Shown here: in pieces, positions 21,647 through 33,295 of the stretch
Numbering within the stretch: the first letter of the stretch is position 1
Layout: each line of letters starts with the position of its first letter
The notes under the pieces: generated by a model
Database searches by the model: none
Seen by the model: only the letters and a program-made list of their open reading frames with translations
What the model was told of the DNA's origin: nothing
Assembly (NCBI GenBank): GCA_009746045.1
Contig: RPFO01000002.1
Span: forward strand, 2,074,506-2,136,505
Length of the DNA: 62,000 bases
Source of the DNA: Mesostigma viride
Taxonomy: Eukaryota > Streptophyta > Mesostigmatophyceae > Mesostigmatales > Mesostigmataceae
Direction: 5' to 3'
Translations under genes and position numbers: made by a program

Positions 21647-23050
21647 ATGAGTCAACTTACTATAATATCTTGGAACGTTCAGGGTTTAAATACTTATGGT
21701 GTTCGCACCCAGGGACAGTCTAAAATATCTGCGCTCCAGGCACAACTAGCCAGTATCACCCAACCCTATGTCGGCCCATCTCATGAAATCTGGGTAGGCC
21801 TACAAGAACATAAATTTCCTGGAATAGACGCCAAAGCGCTACAATCCTTTACAAGACGCACCCCAGACATGGAACGCAGATGGGCATGGGCACGGGGGAC
21901 TAGTGGAGGCACTGCATTGCTACAATATCGACGTCCGCCACACCCTCATGTTCAACTGCACCCATGGGCCCAGCACACAGATACTGCTCCCAACACATGG
22001 CAGGGTCGCTGGACCCGGCAATGCATCTCCTGGGGCGGTAAGACTGGCTATATTATATCGGTATATGCCCCCAACGAACACTCTGACCGTATAAAATTTT
22101 TTGATGATTTGTTTGCTATGGTTGCCCCCCTCCTGGACCAATCTCATGAGGTCATACTAATGGGTGACTTTAATGTTGACCTAGACCATGGCCTTGGGCT
22201 TGAGACGACCTCGTTAGCCAACCACCTCACACGCCTCTCACTACAGGATGTTATCAAACCTCGCGACCATCTGCACACTCGAGAGTCCACTCGTCAGGGC
22301 ACCCGCATCACTAGCCGTCTAGACTACATATTTATGTCACCTTTTTGGGCATCCCTCATTTGTCACGCAGAGGTCATACGCTCCACAGTTTTTTCTGATC
22401 ACTACCCCTGCCTTCTCACCATGGTGTATCACTCCAGCCCCCCCAGAGGACCAGGCGTCCCTCGCCTCAATAAAAAGCTGCTGGCTGACCCCGCCTTTCG
22501 CTCCCTAGTCCGAGAACAATGGCGGGACTGGAAAACCAAGCAAGTAGAATACCCAAGCACTACTCTCTGGATGCAAGCATGCCTCTCGCACATCCTTGAC
22601 TCCTCTAAGGCCTACGATCTAGAACAACGCCGCATAAAAGGCAAAGACTACAATTACTACAAACGCGTTATTACTATGTTGCAATCCAAACCCCGCCTAG
22701 CCCCGCACGAGTTAACACGACTGCAACTGTGCCAGACTGAGATGGATAAGCTACGCCTTGAACGCCACGCAGAAGCCCTAGATGTGGAAAATACATGGTG
22801 GCATGTCAAGGGTGAACGAATGAATAAGGAATTCTTTGCATTTATCCCACCCCCGCGCTCACAAACCACCATCACAGAAATTACAGACGAGACTGGCACC
22901 CATACCACCCCCCAAGACATCCTACAATCTGGACATGCTTTTTTCTCCACCCTGTTCCGAACAGAACCCGACCCTCTGCAAATACAGCCACACAAAAAAT
23001 CCTCGATGCAATTCCCCACCGCCTCTCTCCGTCACAACAAGCTCTACTAG
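21647..23050 (+). pseudogene. LINE ORF2, apurinic-type endonuclease domain and linker
   Basis: The ATG at 21647 opens an exonuclease-endonuclease-phosphatase domain: ISWNVQGL (about residues 7-14), LQEHKFPG (about 53), LMGDFNVDLD (about 170), RLDYIFMS (about 226) and FSDHYPCLL (about 250), covering the expected N, E, D/N and D-H active-site motifs. This domain nicks the target DNA to prime reverse transcription. The frame is lost at an A-rich run near 22995, after which the correct frame is +1; the 23050 stop is therefore artefactual. One base lost or gained would explain it, from decay or assembly error. Confidence 0.75.
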
Positions 23051-24911
23051 ACGCCAGCCCCACTATGGAAGAAACATCTCTAGCACTCCAACATCTCAAA
23101 ACCGGTAGCGCACCTGGTGCAGATGGCCTTCCAGTAGAGTTTTTTAAAACGTTCTGGCCCCTCATAGGCAGGGATCTATACCAATGCATCCTGGAAATCT
23201 GGAACACCGAAACTGTTGTGGGCCAGTGGTCGGAAACAATCCTCATCCTCTTACACAAAAAAGGGGATAAAACAAGTTGGAAAAATTATAGACCCATTCG
23301 CATGCTCACAGTCCCTTACAAACTAGCCAGCAAACTCTTGCAACGCCGTTTCTACAGTGTACTAGATAATCTGATCGGCCCGGAACAAGTTGGATTCAGG
23401 TCCAACCTACACATCAGCGACAGCATCACCATGATCATGGACATTGTTGATGACGCATGGCGCAACAATATTATAGGTCTTATTTTATTTTGGGATTTTG
23501 AAAAGGCATTCGACCGCATATGTTGGAAATACCTCGAGGCTATACTACACGGGCTTGGATTTGGACCTAAACTTATTAAGGTCAGTCTAGGCATGATCAA
23601 ATCCCTCACTTGGCACCTACTAATTAATGGACATAAATCCCAATAGGCCATAGCACACGCTCTCTCCCACAAGGCGACTGTCTCTCTCCCCTTCTCTTTC
23701 TGCTCGCTCACGCTGGCCTCTTCTTTCTTCATCAACAGGACAGCCGTATTCAAGGCTACCCCCTCCCTCACCACACACGTGGTCTGTTTCAAACTGCTTA
23801 CGCCGATGACACTACTAACATTTGCACCTCCCTGCGTGATGTTGATGCTGTGCTTGACAACATATCTACATACTGTACCGCCTCCCAACAACGCTGCAAC
23901 GTGCAAAAGTCCACGGGCTTGCATATTGGCAGAACAACCAACCCGACTCTCCAACCTACTAACCTGGCGGTGACATGGGTCCCGCCAGGAGGATACCACC
24001 TTTTGCATAACTGCCCTATCGGTCGGACAGCCGAAGGGAGGTTATTGGAAGTCAAAACCTTTTTATACGACGAATCACAACAACTGGGCAAACTTACTGG
24101 TGTACAACAGGTGGCCAACCGCTGGGCTGGCGTACACCGCCTCAGCCTCCGGGGCAAGGTCCTCGTTACGAACCAGCTGCTGTTCTCCAAGCTGCTGTAC
24201 TTCGGTCAGGCCCACCCACCGGATGAACACACCGTGTCTCTTATTCAACGACTGGGGCATAACTTTGTTTGGAAAAAATCGAGCGATCTCAGCCGCCAGG
24301 TACACGGATGGATCAGAGAGTCAATGTCTTTTATGCCGTGGCCTCTTGGAGGACTAGGCTTACACAATATGCAATGGCGTTTATGGTCTGTGTATGCCAA
24401 ACAAGTTATCTCTGCCCACATTGGTGTCAACACCCACCCTGGATGTCTTCTGGCACGTGTAACCCTCTCACGTCTTACTCATCACTCCAATGGTATTTCC
24501 TGGCACTCTGGAGCCGCACTGCTTACTGCTCGCCTCCCCTCCCCGAAGCTCACCAGAGGTCTTCCTTGGTACTGGGCTCGTATATGGCAAGGCTTTATGG
24601 CACTTAAACCCGACCGCCTACTATTCCCCACACTACGTGAGGAAGTTGCACGCCAACCCCTATTCTTTAATGATATATACCTCAACCCCCTTAATCGCCC
24701 CTTTGGATGCTTAAGTGGCCCTAACCCCTATGAAGGCTTCATAACATCCCCCCACCCTGTAACCACTATTCTCCACCTGTATATTCTCCACGGTGACTGC
24801 TACCGCCTCTTAACATATAACGAACTGGCTGCCTGGGTCCCCAATATGCCTACTTATGCTGCCTGGGCCGCGCTAGTACAAGCCATACCCCCCGCTGGCA
24901 CACACTCATGA
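23018..24911 (+). pseudogene. LINE ORF2, reverse transcriptase domain (two frames)
   Basis: The first part (to about 23642) carries KTGSAPGADGLPVEFFK, NYRPIRMLTVPYKLASK, GFRSNLHISD and LFWDFEKAFDRICW (motif A). A one-base shift near 23642 then moves to the frame with PQGDCLSPLLF (motif B) and TAYADDT (motif C, catalytic DD), running on through LGGLGLHNMQWRLWS to a stop at 24909-24911. The motif order is that of L1-like LINE RTs. All catalytic Asp residues are present, so the protein was recently functional, apart from frame breaks. Confidence 0.75.
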
Positions 24912-26046
24912 CTTCTCCCCGTGCCCCCTATAAAGCTGGTGAATGGTGCTGCTTTTGTCCATACAGCACGACCGCAACATGCTCGGGGAAGGTGATCGCA
25001 GAACTCCCCCTTGGAACCCTGCACGTTCAACTACTGGCGCCGCTGAGCGGCCACAATGGCTGTCTGGCTCAACTTACAACTGCAGTGGTGTTCCTCCCCA
25101 CCCAGCTATGCCACCGGATTCGGGTTGTACCTTGGTCCCTTGAACAATCATGTGTATACCAACCCAACCCCAACCTTCCAGACGCTGCTATTATTTGGCT
25201 ACATGTGGGATCAACCCGCCTGGACATGTTGTCATTGGATCCAGTGGAATTTGGCTGGGTGCTAAATCAGGGTGACAGCAGAACTGTAAAAGGCCTTTAC
25301 GAGTACACGGCAGAGTGGGGCTACACAATGCTCTTGCATAAAAACCATCAATTCCACCCCGGACGGACACGCTGGGGCGCTACTGAGTGGCCTGGCCACA
25401 CCTGGGTCCGCAACATCACCCTCGCCGCTGACCACCCGCTGATTGATCGCCGCGCGACCGACGTACAACACCTCTTGATGCACCGGTCCATCGGGGTGGG
25501 GAGATCCTCCACCGGCGATTTCAACACCCTGCTACATGTTTATGTACCAACCCCACTGAAACTGTGGAACACCGATTTTTATGGTGTAACCTCCAGGGAG
25601 TTTGGACCTGGTTGATTGGTTTATGGGCAGCCTGGACGTCTGAGCCTATCATACCGGTGTCTACCCGCTCCATTATCTTTGGCATCACTGGCACCCCTGG
25701 CCTTGAGCTCACCTTTTCACAACAAGCGTGGATATGGCTCCGCACATGCATGTTATATACAATCTGGACGGTGCGAAACGATGTGGTGTTCAATAGGCGC
25801 ACAGTTTTCGACAAAGCTGGGGTTCTCTCACGCTTCATTTACCTATGGAACTCCGGCATGCGACGCTACTGGATGGTTGCAAATGAACAAAACAAAATCT
25901 GGGACCCTGGCGCGGACCAGGATAAGCCCAGCCCACTTGAGATCTTTCATGACCTCATGGGCAAAAACAGGATCTTTACCCACATGCCCAATGACAACCC
26001 ATTAGAAGTCCAGTGGCTTCCGTGGTCTAGTAAGGCTCCGTTTTAG
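24908..26046 (+). pseudogene. LINE ORF2, C-terminal zinc-binding (zf-RVT-like) region
   Basis: Two overlapping frames (24908-25615, 25564-26046) encode the C terminus: HPGRTRWGATEWPGHTW, DRRATDVQHLLMHR, a Cys-His cluster disturbed by a frameshift near 25550, EHRFLWCNLQGVWTWL and the final QWLPWSSKAPF. The minus-strand copy at 27901-28408 keeps the Cys-His cluster in one frame, which shows that the break here is secondary. Confidence 0.7.
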
Positions 26047-26177
26047 CCACTGACATCTTGATACCCTAGGCTTAGCAGGGATTACCTATTGGCTATATTT
26101 GGAATAAACGTACACCTATTTACCTGGAAAGCGCCGGACTACGCCGCCGCGGGTATACTCCTCGCGGACCTTAAAAA

Positions 26178-27892
26178 CAGCGCTTCGTTTACAGCCGGAT
26201 CCGTCGGATCCGGACGGATCCGGCTGTGGAGAAAAGTACCCGGCGCGGATCCGGCCAGACGGCTGGCTCTCCTAGGTGCCGGCGCGGCGGGGCCCACCTC
26301 ATGCTGTAAGGTACACAACAGGAGGGGTGACATACAGCCATGCTATTTGGGGGCCCAATACCGCCACCGCCAGGTCGAAATGTCCGGCCCCCATATTGAA
26401 CTCAGGGTCCAATGCCAACCGCCGGAATGAAACTTGCTGGCCCCCAGTATGCTAGCGCCCCCCTGGGGCGCCGCCACCGGTGCGCCGACAGCCGGCCCCC
26501 ATATGCCCCCCCCCAACGCGCTGAAATTTTCGTGTTCAGTGACCAGATCACACTTTGATCCGGAAGCAAATTGATTAGCTGTAAGTTACGAACCAAAAAC
26601 GAAATTTGAGTATCTAAGCTCCGCAGCGCTTGCTGAATTTGCCCCCTTTCCAAGGCCCGCTGACAATACTTGAGAAATTCACCAATGAATGTTCGGTTTG
26701 AAACTGACCATGGATTGTTACTGGTGGATACACCTGGTGTTGCTCACGTCGGAAGCCCGGGGGCACTTTCCCCGCTGAACAAAATGTGTGCACGTATTCC
26801 TATGCCCCCTAATAAACGCCGCTTATTCCTACAGTAGTGCAGCTGGACGAAACGCCCGCCGAAGTCCAAACACTGCAGACGAGCACTTGCCACGTGGCAA
26901 ATCCCCTTTGGCAGTAGGCTCGCCATATGGGGGCCATGACCACCCGCCGGCAGGCTATTTCAGCCGCAGCCCCTATATTTATCTAGGGGCCGGACCAATG
27001 CAGCCACCGGCAGCCTTGGGGCCAGACCCTAGTACCCGTGAAATTTTGGCTGGGCATGTCACCCCTCCTTACACAACTTACACCGCAGCCTAATATACGG
27101 TATCCGGCCCTCGGCCTCTGTAGATTCTCTGCTGCCCATGTGCGGTGTGGGACACAACAACACCGCACCAGAACAACAACAACAACACCGCAGCGCCGGC
27201 ACCCCTAACATTTTGGAATTAGAAAAAAGCGTTTTATTGGTTGCAAGTGCTAATGTGCCCGTCCAATTAATTAGTGATTAGTTTGTTTGTTTGGTTACCA
27301 AACAACCGTTGAAATAGCTGCGAAATTTAATAATTCTTTGTTTGTTTTATAACCCAGGCTACCGGCAGCCGGCTGCACTAGGCTGCACTGCTCTTTTGAC
27401 GGCTAGTAAAACTGAGCAAAATTTTCAGCCAGAGCATGGCCAGAGATTCTTTGTTTTTTACCGCAAAAGAAACGCTTCAGTTGGGCAGTCAAAGAATATT
27501 TATTTACACTTTCTTTGTTTGTTTGGCCGGGTAGCTATGAAAAACGACAAGGGAGCCGTACGCTCAGGAATAATTATTTTAAAACTGAAAAATTAAAAGA
27601 ATCTTTTGTTTTATTTATCGTCATTGCAGGTGGTCGACGCCGCGCCTCATAATTATTTAGTAAAACAAACAATGTCAGTGAGGGGTGTAGTTTTCAAACA
27701 TCTATCAAGTTTATCAACCAGCATTCCCGCGTTCCATCAGTGCCTCCACACTCCTCCGTCCACAGAGCCAGGTACTTGGCCAGCTCGTGGCCGGCCTACG
27801 CCGGCTATAGGCCGGCATTCGCCGGCTACCGGCCAAGGAAAATTGTTGCCGGCGCGGTGCCGGCTGTGGAAAAAAGTCTAAACGAAGCGCTG
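26178..27892. mobile_element. hAT-like non-autonomous DNA transposon (1.7 kb)
   Basis: The 8-bp TSD CTTAAAAA flanks it (26170-26177, 27893-27900). Terminal inverted repeats read CAGCGCTTCGTTTA at both ends, followed by CCGGC-rich subterminal DNA. An 8-bp TSD with CA...TG ends is characteristic of hAT elements. No transposase frame is seen; the interior has GGATCC and GCCGGC clusters and TTTG repeats. It interrupts the older LINE: with it removed, the LINE reading frame is continuous across a single TSD copy. Confidence 0.75.
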
Positions 27893-27900
27893 CTTAAAAA

Positions 27901-28408
27901 CGGTCTCGTTGCGTATGGTCCAGATCGCGTATAGCATAGTAGTGCGTAGCCATATCCATTCTGCTTGGGAAACTGAAAGCTCGGTCCCTGGTGTGCCAGC
28001 AATACCGAAAATGATGGTACGCACGCTGATTGGGAGAGTGGGTGGCGATGCCGTCCATGCGGCCCAGATGTTAATGAGCCACGTCCAAACCCCAGGGAGA
28101 TTACAGTAAAGAAACCTGTGCTCAATGGTTTCACTAGGGTGCGTGCACAGGCATGATGCATCATGACCAAAACGCTCGTGGAGCGTAGCGCAGACCCCTA
28201 TCGCCCTATGCATCAAAAGGTGTTGTACATCAGTGGCCCTGCGGTCCACGAGAGGGTGGTCTACCGCCAGGGTAATCATCTTAACCCAAGTGTAGCCCGG
28301 CCAATGTATTCCCCAGCGGGCTCGGCCCGGATGGGGCTGATGGTACGTATGCAACAAGATATCATAACCCCAATCTGCGGTGTACTCAAAGATACATTTG
28401 CTGGTTCT
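27901..28408 (-). mobile_element. 5' part of the older LINE (L-old), zf-RVT-like region
   Basis: The minus strand reads EYTADWGYD, HPGRARWG, DRRATDVQHLLMHRAIGVC, then an intact Cys-His cluster (ASCLCTHPSETIEHRFLYC) and TWLINIWAAW, homologous to 25300-25790. The copy is 5'-truncated at about 28408, next to the TSD at 28409-28423. It is joined to 20489-20832 as one element. Confidence 0.8.
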
Positions 28409-28482
28409 AGGTGCTCGCTATTTCGGATTTCCTGTTCCGTTCAGGTTCCGTGTAGGTTCTTGCCGGAACCAACCATCCGCTG

Positions 28483-28807
28483 TAGGGTTGGGTCCACGAG
28501 TACTAAGTCCACGAGTACAAAAGGCGAGTACCGAGTAGTGAGTACTACTCACTACTCGGTACTCGCCTTTTTTTTGGAGCCCGAGTACTACTCGTTACTC
28601 GTACTCGCCTACTTTTTTGAGCTCGAGTACTACTCGTTACTCGTACTCGCCTACTTTTTTTTGCACGAGTACTACTCGTTACTCGTACTCGCCTTCTTTT
28701 TCTGAGCCCGAGTAGTACTCGGTACTCGTACTCGCCGACTTTTTTAAGCCTGAGTAGTACTCGGTACTTGTACTCGCTGCCCAAAATCCAGCGTGGACCC
28801 AACCCTA
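28483..28807. mobile_element. Small inverted-repeat element carrying a palindromic tandem array
   Basis: Perfect 16-bp terminal inverted repeats, TAGGGTTGGGTCCACG (28483-28498) and its complement (28792-28807), begin and end with TA, consistent with a TA target duplication. The interior has a perfect palindrome with 26-bp arms (28519-28571, one-base centre), then about four units of roughly 46 bp built from CTCGTACTCGCC, a T run and GAGTACTACTCG. There is no ORF. One such end also occurs at 48102-48117. Confidence 0.65.
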
Positions 28808-28945
28808 GTGCTGCCGGCCATTAATATTTGTTGTCTCTTTTCATAAAGTATTGTTATTTTCAGAAAGTATATATATATTTGGCTCGTTACTTCATAGTTT
28901 TTTTTGTAAATTTTAGGGAAATTATATCAGCCAATAGTATCGCAG

Positions 28946-29345
28946 GTACTCGAGTACTACTCGAGTACTACTCGTTACTCGTACTCGCCTTCTTTTTCTG
29001 AGCCCGAGTAGTACTCGGTACTCGTACTCGCCTATTTTTTTGAGCTCGAGTACTACTCGCTACTCGTACTCGCCGGCTTTTTCTGAGCCCGAGTAGTACT
29101 CGGTACTCGTACTCGCCGGTATTTCTTATTCCGGGGCCCAATGGCCGGCGCCGCGCCAGACTCGCCCGCCTTTGGGCTTTGGGCGTCTTGGAATTTGGCT
29201 TTGGGCGTCTTGGAAGTTGGCTTTGGGCGTTTGCTCTTTTGGCAGATTTCTACACTACACTGGTACTACGTAAAAAAGCACAGACTGGTGCGGCGTAACA
29301 TTTTTAAACTTGGTAAAATTACCGCCGCACAGCCAGCCAGAACTG
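28946..29345 (+). repeat. Related palindromic array plus unique 3' module
   Basis: GAGTACTACTCG units (28946-29120) are followed by ATTCCGGGGCCCAATGGCC, three copies of TTTGGGCGTCTTGGAA-like sequence and TACGTAAAAAAGCACAGACT, ending near TTACCGCCGCACA. An inverted copy lies at 47795-48117. It is an unclassified interspersed repeat. Confidence 0.6.
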
Positions 29346-29770
29346 GACAAGGTGATGGCCGCAAGTAGTCGTTGCTGGGCTATCGTATTTGTAGCATGGG
29401 GCGTTTCACCGAGTCTACGGTTAGCATGATGGGGAGGATTCCTAACCTTCATTATGTGGGTTAAGTAGGGGTGCTCATAGTGGCCGGTTTCCCTCGCTTC
29501 CTTGTAAACCAGGCTCTGTGTCAAGATCACAGACGACCGGGTAAGTAGTTGTTCCAGTCTGTTCTAGTTTGTATGACGCCTGCTATTAGGCGTTCTTGTT
29601 ATTGTCGTTCATCATCGCCGTGACCGTCGTGGCCAGCAGCGTGCTTTTTTTACATACCCGGATGGTGTCGACTTGTTTATTGATAGCGCATTGGTGAATA
29701 TCGCTGCATGGAGGAATATCGGCTACAACCCGCGGGAAAGTGCTGGCTCCAATGTGCTTTTTGTATGCAG

Positions 29771-29842
29771 GATGACGGCACTGCCAAGCCGGAGACGAAT
29801 ATGACGCTCGTTATAATGCCAGTCATTCAGACCGACTGCGCG
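29771..29842 (+). pseudogene. Diverged copy of an exon of the secreted-protein gene
   Basis: After TGTATGCAG (acceptor-like), 72 bp encode DDGTAKPET-LVIMP-QTDCA. They match exon 3 (45723-) of the minus-strand secreted-protein gene at 42.7-47.6 kb, with a 9-bp in-frame insertion and a few substitutions. It breaks off where a 21-bp minisatellite starts. It is a fragment of a paralogue or a captured exon. Confidence 0.6.
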
Positions 29843-29844
29843 AC

Positions 29845-30262
29845 TAGTTGTGGGATACACGTTCCTGGTTGTGGGATGTGTTCCTTGTTTTGGGATACTT
29901 GTTCCTGGTTGTGGGATGCACTTTCCTGGTTGTGGGATGTGTTCCTGGTTGTGGGATACTTGTTCCTGGTGGTGGGAAATTCGTTCGTGGTTGTGGGATA
30001 CATGTTCCTGGTTGTGGGAAACACGTTCCTGGTTGTAGGATACTTGTTCCTGGTTGTGGGATACACGTTCCTAGTTGTGGGATAGTCGTTCCTGGTTGTG
30101 GGATGCACGTTCCTGGTTGTGGGATGCACGTTCCTGGTTGTAGGATACTTGTTCTTGGTTGTGGGATACACGTTCCTAGTTCAGTTGTGGGATACTCGTT
30201 CCTGGTTGTGGGATGGGTTCCTGGTTGTGGGATAGTCGAGCCTAGTTGTGGGATGTGTTCCT
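29845..30262 (+). repeat. 21-bp minisatellite (GTTCCTGGTTGTGGGATAC)n, array 1
   Basis: About 19 units near 21 bp in length. A second block of the same repeat is at 40757-40920, on the far side of the LTR element and the 82-bp satellite. Spurious WLWD/VVGYT frames arise here. Confidence 0.9.
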
Positions 30263-30305
30263 GGTCCAAATATAAAGGGGCACGGGCATTAGCGATAGCA
30301 GAGGG

Positions 30306-31001
30306 AGTTAACGCCAAGCGCATTGGCGTGATCCTGATTCGGCATATCTCTGCGATTCCAGCGGCACCGGAACGAGTTCATTCCGACAAGTATCAAGAAA
30401 GTTATGGCGTTCCGACTTCCCGGTCGCGCGCGAGCGCGAGCCGGCTGTTCTTCTAAGTCGGACGTGAATATTTGCCGACGACATATGGGGTCGACAGTAA
30501 TTCCTGGGCTGACAGGAATTAGGTGCTGTACCTACGACGGTATTGGATTAATACGTCGTACGCAGGAAATAGGAACCTTAACCTGTGGTCTGTTGGTACC
30601 GCAGGCTTAGTCCTGGACTTCTAGGTGCAGATGCAATAATCACTGTGGTGACTGTACTCTGTGGTCACTGTGCCTGTATGGCAGACCTACTGTATAGGAG
30701 CTGGGCGCTGTACAGGTAGTGAATACTGTACCGGGGTGTTATTACTGAGCAGGCCTCCTAGGCTGCTCAGGACTAGCAAGCACAGTGCACAAGTATATAA
30801 ACAATAGGCCAGTGCCAAATGGGCATCTCTTGCGAGCCCGCCTCACGTGTTGTGCCTTGACTTGGCAAGCTCGTGTACAAGCCTCAAGTGTTGAGCGCTG
30901 TAAACATTATCCGATTTAACAAAGCTCCGTTTCCAACCATATTCACACATTGCTGCATTGCAACCATATCCTTCACATTGCGTGTGATAAGAACGTTAAC
31001 T
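30306..31001 (+). repeat. 5' LTR (696 bp)
   Basis: It begins AGTTAACG and ends CGTTAACT, a perfect 8-bp inverted repeat, rather than the usual TG...CA. It contains TATATAAACAAT (about 30794-30805), a likely TATA box. It matches 37633-38330 almost base for base. Confidence 0.9.
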
Positions 31002-31087
31002 CAAATTACAACCAGTCTCAGCGGAACGGCCAGGAGGGTCGTTGCCGGTTGCGGTGTGCAGCGTTGACGACGAGGAGCTCGTCTGGT

Positions 31088-32008
31088 GGTGAATGGTGCA
31101 GGAGGAACAACGGCAGCAGGATTTCCGGTTTCGGCAGTCTGCTGGGGGTTCGATTTCTCCTGAATTACGCGTGTCGTTCGGGATCTATCTTTATTGCTTG
31201 CAGATCGTCCGCCTGTAAATCGCAGCTTCGTGCAATTCGTCGACGACCAGGTCGAAGATTGGGAGCGAATTCTGCGACACGTACAAACCATCGTCATTCC
31301 GGAGCACCGGAGCATCGACGACCTTGAGCAGGAGCTTCACGGGTTGGTCGGCATCCAGACGGTGATTACTGCAGTAGCAGAGCGAGTGCGGACGGAGTTG
31401 GCAGCAAGGCGAGGCGAGGTTGCGGAGGCAGCTGGCGCAGGGCGACACGAGTTTGTGCCGACAGTAGCGGGCGCGGGAGTACCACGTGCTTTCGCAGGCG
31501 GCATCGGCGACGAGGGTGTTGCAGCGGGCCAGTTAGGCGTGAACGACGCGGAGCGGAGCATCACAGGCGGCTTGCAGAGGTCGGGGCGACAGCGGAAGCC
31601 ATCGCCGGAGGACGCGCGCACAAGAGTCGGCAGGTTTCCAGAGCGAGTAAGAGTTCCTTTTCAGGAACTGCCCCCGCCCCTTCGCGTTCGTGTGACGCGT
31701 TGGGAGGAGTTTGCACCTCTTGGTACGAGAGTGACCTTGAGGTAGGAGCAGGGGGTGTCGCTGGGCTAGGCGACGAGGCACTTGGCGACCACGAGGTGCC
31801 AACGTACAATCCGCGAGGTGCCAACGACGGGTTGTCACCTGTCTACTTTACCAACGGTGACGATTCAGTCATCGCGGGCCGACAGCGGGTCGACGACGGC
31901 GCAGCAGGTAGCAGGGTACCAGAGCTGATTGTGGTGAGCGACAGCGACGACGACAGCGACAAGGAGAACCAGGACGCGCCTGGGGCCAGCCGTGGTGGTC
32001 TTGCCTGA
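31088..32008 (+). pseudogene. N-terminal ORF region of the LTR element (unknown function, frameshifted)
   Basis: Two frames (31194-31745 and 31700-32008) overlap and probably form one protein. Visible features are VNRSFVQFVDDQVEDWERIL, a helical EQELHGLVGIQTVITAVAERV segment, an Arg-rich SGRQRKPSPEDARTRVGR segment and an acidic C terminus (VVSDSDDDSDKENQ). I do not recognise a domain. Its position 5' of the nucleocapsid region suggests a gag N-terminal or accessory protein. Confidence 0.45.
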
Positions 32009-32110
32009 GTGGTAACACTTGGCACTTTCCTTTCTTGTTCAGTAGCTTATATTGCTTTAATTGCTGCTTGGCCACTTGGCTGGCTGTAGCAGATCTGAAC
32101 AGAGGCCATC

Positions 32111-33295
32111 ATGGAGGATGGAGCTATCAACCAACAAGCGGGCTTTATGGGCTTCGCGCGGCGCGGCGCTGGGCTGGATGGACGAGATGGACGCGATGGA
32201 CGCGGTGGACGCGATGGACGCGGGGACGGCCAGGCGCTGGGAGACCAGGCTGAGGTGCCAGATAATCAGAGCCAAGGATCGCAGGGCGGGCAGCACGCGC
32301 CAGCCGCAGATCAAGCGGCGCCTAAGCGACCAACCGTTGCTGAGGGGTACGCGGTGCTAGGCCAGTTTCAGTCCATCAAGGACAATTGGCAGCCCCGGGA
32401 TGCTGAGAGGATGTTAGAGGACATGAACTTGTACACGGAGATATACAACGGTGACAAGCTTCGCATCCTGGCGTCTAGTGCCTACATACGGCAGTCGGCG
32501 AGGCGGCTGTTCAAGTTTGTTCGGGAGCGACACGCGGCGGGGGACACCTGGGCGGCGTTTATGACGCGACTCAGGTGTTCCTGAGTGACAAGAGGACCAT
32601 AGATGGGTCCCACCTGAAGCAAGAATACCTGGACTACAAGCCCATCAAGGGGCAACTAGTGGTCCACGCCTTTGAAGACTTCGTCAAGCTGAGGGAGGAC
32701 GCCATGGCCAAGGGCTTCTTCGTCGCAGATCGGATGGCCATGGGCGACTTTCTCAAGTCGCTGCACTGGATCCGGTCACCATGGATAATGTGACCATCCA
32801 CATGCGACAGGTCCATGGCTGGGCAGCCATGACGGATCAGTTGTATGAGTGTTTCAGCGGCAAGTACGTGGGGGTAAGCGCCCTCGTCAGAATGATGAGG
32901 AGGCCACTGAACCCACGGTTAAGTCCATGAGGGGATCGGGCCACGGGGGCCCAGCGTCCTCGAGAGGGCCTGAGACCTCTTCAAGGGGTCGAGGAAGGTC
33001 CAGGAGGGGGCGTGACAGAAGGGCTGGACGGGGGACCCCGCCGAAGTCGGGACATCCACAGTCCCAGTTTGACTTCAAGAGGGTGGGTGGTCCTCCCAAG
33101 GCTGGGCCCAGCAGTGGGACCTCACGGGACATCAGTCAGGTGGAATGTTATTTCTGCCAGGGGAAGGGTCACTTCAGGAATGAGTGTCCCTCGTACCTGA
33201 GGCAGGAAGGTCAGAGCAAGCCAGCTCAGGGTGGCAGCAAGGACAAGGCTGGTCCATCCCAGGACAAGGGCAAGGGCAAGGCTGCTGATCATTGA
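32111..33295 (+). pseudogene. gag: capsid-like region and CCHC nucleocapsid (frameshifted)
   Basis: The ATG at 32111 begins a protein with DGRDGRDGRGG repeats and then a UBN2/copia-gag-like capsid region (VAEGYAVLGQFQSIKDNW, ADRMAMGDFLKSL). Single-base frame changes at about 32575, 32770 and 32870 link successive frames. The last part (32849-33295) holds an Arg/Gly-rich segment and a zinc knuckle CYFCQGKGHFRNEC (C-x2-C-x4-H-x4-C, about 33146-33187) that would bind genomic RNA. All three breaks lie in short-repeat contexts and may be assembly errors. Confidence 0.7.

Larger units (their letters stand above)
20896..26127 (+). mobile_element. L1-like LINE (element L-new), near full length, with frame breaks
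   Basis: It is bounded by AAAGCGCCGGACTACGC direct repeats (20879-20895, 26128-26144). It contains a presumed 5' UTR (20896-21646), an endonuclease, a reverse transcriptase and a C-terminal zf-RVT-type region, and ends in a 3' UTR with AATAAA and no poly(A) tail. The ORF is broken at about 22990, 23643, 24908 and 25560. It is inserted in the older LINE (L-old) in opposite orientation. Confidence 0.8.
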
